From contig DHLW01000188.1 in NCBI GenBank assembly GCA_002405485.1, positions 26,327-50,871 on the forward strand: 24,545 nucleotides of DNA, in the 5' to 3' direction. Of the stretch, positions 22,784 through 24,545 are shown one piece after another. Made by a program: the position numbers and the translations under genes. The notes under the pieces were generated by a model, which saw nothing but the letters and a program-made list of their open reading frames with translations, was not told where the DNA came from and ran no database searches. The number at the start of each line of letters is the position of its first letter. Position 1 is the stretch's first letter. Origin of the DNA: Phycisphaerales bacterium UBA4658 (GTDB taxonomy: Bacteria > Planctomycetota > Phycisphaerae > Phycisphaerales > UBA1924).

Positions 22784-23887
22784 ATGAACCGAACTGCAAC
22801 GATTCGCCGGGCGTTCACGCTCATCGAGCTGCTGCTGGTGCTTGCGATCATCGCGCTGCTCATCTCGCTGCTCCTGCCGGGAATGTGCAACGCACGAAAC
22901 GCAGCCCGCACGTCGGTGTGCATGTCCAACATGCGGCAGCTCGTCACCGCGTCCTTCACCTATGGCTCGGACTCCAAAGGCCAGATCGCCGCACTGAACT
23001 GGACGCCCGGCACCGCCGGCCGACCCTTCGTCAACGGCGACACGCCGCTGAGCGTCATCGGGGGTGACGGCATCCTGCTGATCCAGGGCAAGCAGGCCAA
23101 GGACATTCTCGATCGCCGATCGAGCCAGAACCTCACCCTCGTCCAGAATCGGTACTTCAACCGGAACTACTGGCACCTCCCGCTGGTCGACGGCTGGTAC
23201 CTCGGCGGGACCAACGCGGTCGTCCCCGCCGTGGGCTGCCCGTCGGATAGCTGGGTCAACCTCTGGCAGCGCAACGTCGGCAACCGTGCCGTGCTCATGG
23301 GCGCCGGGCCTGAGACCTCGGCGATTCCCAACGGCGCGTATGAGATGTACCGCCCATTCTGGTCCACCTACCAGCTCGTCCCGGTTGCCTTCTCCGTTGA
23401 CAGGCGGCAGGGGACAACGATCTTCCCGGCCTTCGCGTACGACAACTTCCACCACATCTTCCAGAACGCCAGCTTCCCGATCGGTAAGCGCCGCTTTGAC
23501 GAGGTGAACTTCCCCTCGCAAAAGGTGCTCATGTTCGACGTGTTTGACCGGCACAGTCGCGGCTGCAAGGTTCCCATCTGGCACGCCTACGACCAGGCGG
23601 CCCAGCCGCTGGCCTTTATCGATACCTCGGTTCGCTTCACAAAGAACCAGAACGTTCAGTACGGATGGCGTCCGGACAACCCGGGCTCCCCGACCGCCGC
23701 GCTCGACCCGCGGAACGGGCAGCGCGTGTACGCCTGGACGACGTACGACTACAACCCGTCCACCGGCTTCCGCGGATACGACCACCCGACGCTCTCCGGC
23801 CGCGTCTCTGACCGCGTCAAGGGCTACTTCCGCTGGACTGCTCAGGGCCTGAAGGGGTACGACGTGGTCGCCACCGGCAACCGCTGA
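22784..23887 (+). CDS. Type IV prepilin-like protein, second of a tandem pair
   Basis: A paralogue of the preceding gene, 367 residues. Leader [10 protein letters not shown], cleavage before F11, then [20 protein letters not shown] and [12 protein letters not shown]. The head domain keeps matching blocks in the same order: [62 protein letters not shown], and [20 protein letters not shown]. The shared C-terminal blocks suggest a conserved fold, while the first 100 residues of the head differ. The ATG at 22784 is preferred over an earlier TTG at 22703 because the class III leader must begin shortly before F-T-L-I-E and a ribosome site lies before it. A strong terminator follows the gene. The function is unknown beyond membership in the prepilin-like group. 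Confidence 0.85.
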   Translation: MNRTATIRRAFTLIELLLVLAIIALLISLLLPGMCNARNAARTSVCMSNMRQLVTASFTYGSDSKGQIAALNWTPGTAGRPFVNGDTPLSVIGGDGILLIQGKQAKDILDRRSSQNLTLVQNRYFNRNYWHLPLVDGWYLGGTNAVVPAVGCPSDSWVNLWQRNVGNRAVLMGAGPETSAIPNGAYEMYRPFWSTYQLVPVAFSVDRRQGTTIFPAFAYDNFHHIFQNASFPIGKRRFDEVNFPSQKVLMFDVFDRHSRGCKVPIWHAYDQAAQPLAFIDTSVRFTKNQNVQYGWRPDNPGSPTAALDPRNGQRVYAWTTYDYNPSTGFRGYDHPTLSGRVSDRVKGYFRWTAQGLKGYDVVATGNR

Positions 23888-23926
23888 TCCGCGTTCCTCC
23901 AGTTCGCCAGCACATGATTCTCCCCG

Positions 23927-23958
23927 GCGGGCCGTCCTCGGACGGCCCGCTGTGTTTT
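23927..23958 (+). terminator. Rho-independent terminator after the prepilin-like pair
   Basis: GCGGGCCGTCC (23927-23937) pairs perfectly with GGACGGCCCGC (23940-23950); the two-base gap means the top pairs open to form the loop. TTTT follows at 23955-23958. It separates the prepilin-like genes from mnmG. Confidence 0.88.
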
Positions 23959-23983
23959 CCGCGCGAATATCGTTGCTTCTGCG

Positions 23984-24545
23984 ATGTCCCGCATGCACTT
24001 CGAAGTCATCACCATCGGCGGCGGCCACGCCGGCGTCGAGGCCGCCTGGGCCGCCGCCAACCTGCTGGCTCGCCCCGGGTCGGTTGCGCTCGTCACGCTT
24101 GATCCCTCCAAGATCGGCGTCATGAGCTGCAACCCCGCCATCGGTGGGCTTGCCAAGGGTCAGATCGTCCGCGAGATCGACGCGCTCGGCGGGCTCATGG
24201 GCCTCGCCACCGACGCCACCGGCATCCAGTTCAAGGTCCTCAACACCTCCAAGGGCCCCGCCGTGCACGGCCCGAGGGCCCAGTGCGACAAGCACGCCTA
24301 TGCCGACGAGGTCCAACGGCTCATCGCGCATCGACCAGAGATCGTCGTGATCCCCGGCAGCGTCGAGCGTCTGTTGATCCGCGGCGGGTCCATCGTGGGC
24401 GTCGAGATCGCCGGGCCCGACGGCTCGGTCACCCTGCACGCCCGCGCCGTCGTGCTCACCACCGGCACGTTCATGCGCGGGCTCATGCACACCGGCGAGC
24501 AGAAGACCGCCGGCGGACGCTTCGGCGAGTCTCCCGCCGTCGGCA
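23984..24545 (+). CDS. mnmG: tRNA uridine-5-carboxymethylaminomethylation enzyme MnmG (5' part, runs off the window)
   Basis: The FAD-dependent partner of MnmE that modifies the wobble uridine of certain tRNAs; about 187 of roughly 620 residues are in the window and the frame is open at the edge. The FAD-binding GGGHAGVEAA (12-21) is followed by MSCNPAIGGLAKG (47-59), REIDALGGLMG, GIQFKVLNTSKGPAVHGPRAQ (in two parts), and VVLTTGTFMRGLMHTGE, GGRFGE, all family signatures in the right order. Two in-frame ATGs, 23984 and 23993, are possible; the second gives the more typical short N-terminus. TATCGT at 23968-23973 lies 10 nt before the first and could be a -10 box giving a very short leader. No ribosome site is visible. 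It is separated from the prepilin genes by a terminator. Confidence 0.93.
   Translation, partial: MSRMHFEVITIGGGHAGVEAAWAAANLLARPGSVALVTLDPSKIGVMSCNPAIGGLAKGQIVREIDALGGLMGLATDATGIQFKVLNTSKGPAVHGPRAQCDKHAYADEVQRLIAHRPEIVVIPGSVERLLIRGGSIVGVEIAGPDGSVTLHARAVVLTTGTFMRGLMHTGEQKTAGGRFGESPAVG

Noticed and set aside
22778..24490. Open frame of 570 codons on the minus strand
   Set aside because: It runs antisense across a prepilin-like gene, a strong terminator and mnmG, so it cannot be a real gene; the plus-strand reading is clear.
1..24545. tRNA or rRNA genes, CRISPR arrays, insertion sequences, prophage or conjugative genes
   Set aside because: I found no cloverleaf-like segment, regularly spaced direct repeats, transposase motifs or flanking inverted repeats on either strand.

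Overview
The window is G+C-rich chromosomal DNA, most likely from a planctomycete of the Phycisphaerae type. Four traits of the predicted proteins point there: surface proteins ending in a hydrophobic segment plus SRRRR/GLRRRR (PEP-CTERM-like sorting tails), a secreted protein with a Cys-bounded dockerin-like C-terminus (DFDNDG ... NLWFAGC), large single-helix prepilin-like proteins with [12 protein letters not shown]-termini, and an accessory short SecA-like ATPase. This assignment is an inference from protein style, not from a marker gene. I see no tRNA, rRNA, CRISPR array, insertion sequence or prophage.

Layout. 1-1349 (+) is the 3' part of a short-form SecA-like ATPase. Converging on it is a minus-strand block, 6930-1356: a RibB protein with a degenerate GTP-cyclohydrolase-II-like domain, a phosphomannomutase/phosphoglucomutase, a KAP-like membrane P-loop NTPase, and a secreted trypsin-like protease with a sorting tail. 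From 7207 (+) come two exported proteins: a PEP-CTERM-like protein, then a predicted beta-propeller with six EF-hand-like loops and a dockerin-like end. A small two-helix membrane protein (9583-9834, -) faces them.

9960-14429 carries part of a tryptophan/kynurenine catabolic route. On the plus strand are an ALDH8-type 2-aminomuconate semialdehyde dehydrogenase, a RidA-family 2-aminomuconate deaminase, and a lipoprotein of unknown function whose ATG overlaps the deaminase stop. On the minus strand are kynurenine formamidase (KynB) and, overlapping its start by ATGA, a zinc-ribbon membrane protein with a decapeptide-repeat domain. The two arms converge on one shared CTAG that supplies both stop codons. 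The enzymes between KynB and the dehydrogenase are not in the window.

14526-18191 (-) is Mfd, the transcription-repair coupling factor. Divergent from it is a lipoprotein with two DTG aspartic-protease motifs and a PDZ domain. Then come motA-motB, with an unusual His/Gly-rich cytoplasmic tail on MotB, two tandem paralogous prepilin-like proteins followed by a strong terminator, and the 5' part of mnmG running off the end.

Gene starts fall into two classes. Several have a clear GGAGG-type ribosome site. Four others lack one but have a TANNNT -10-like hexamer 5-7 nt before the start codon, which suggests leaderless mRNAs.
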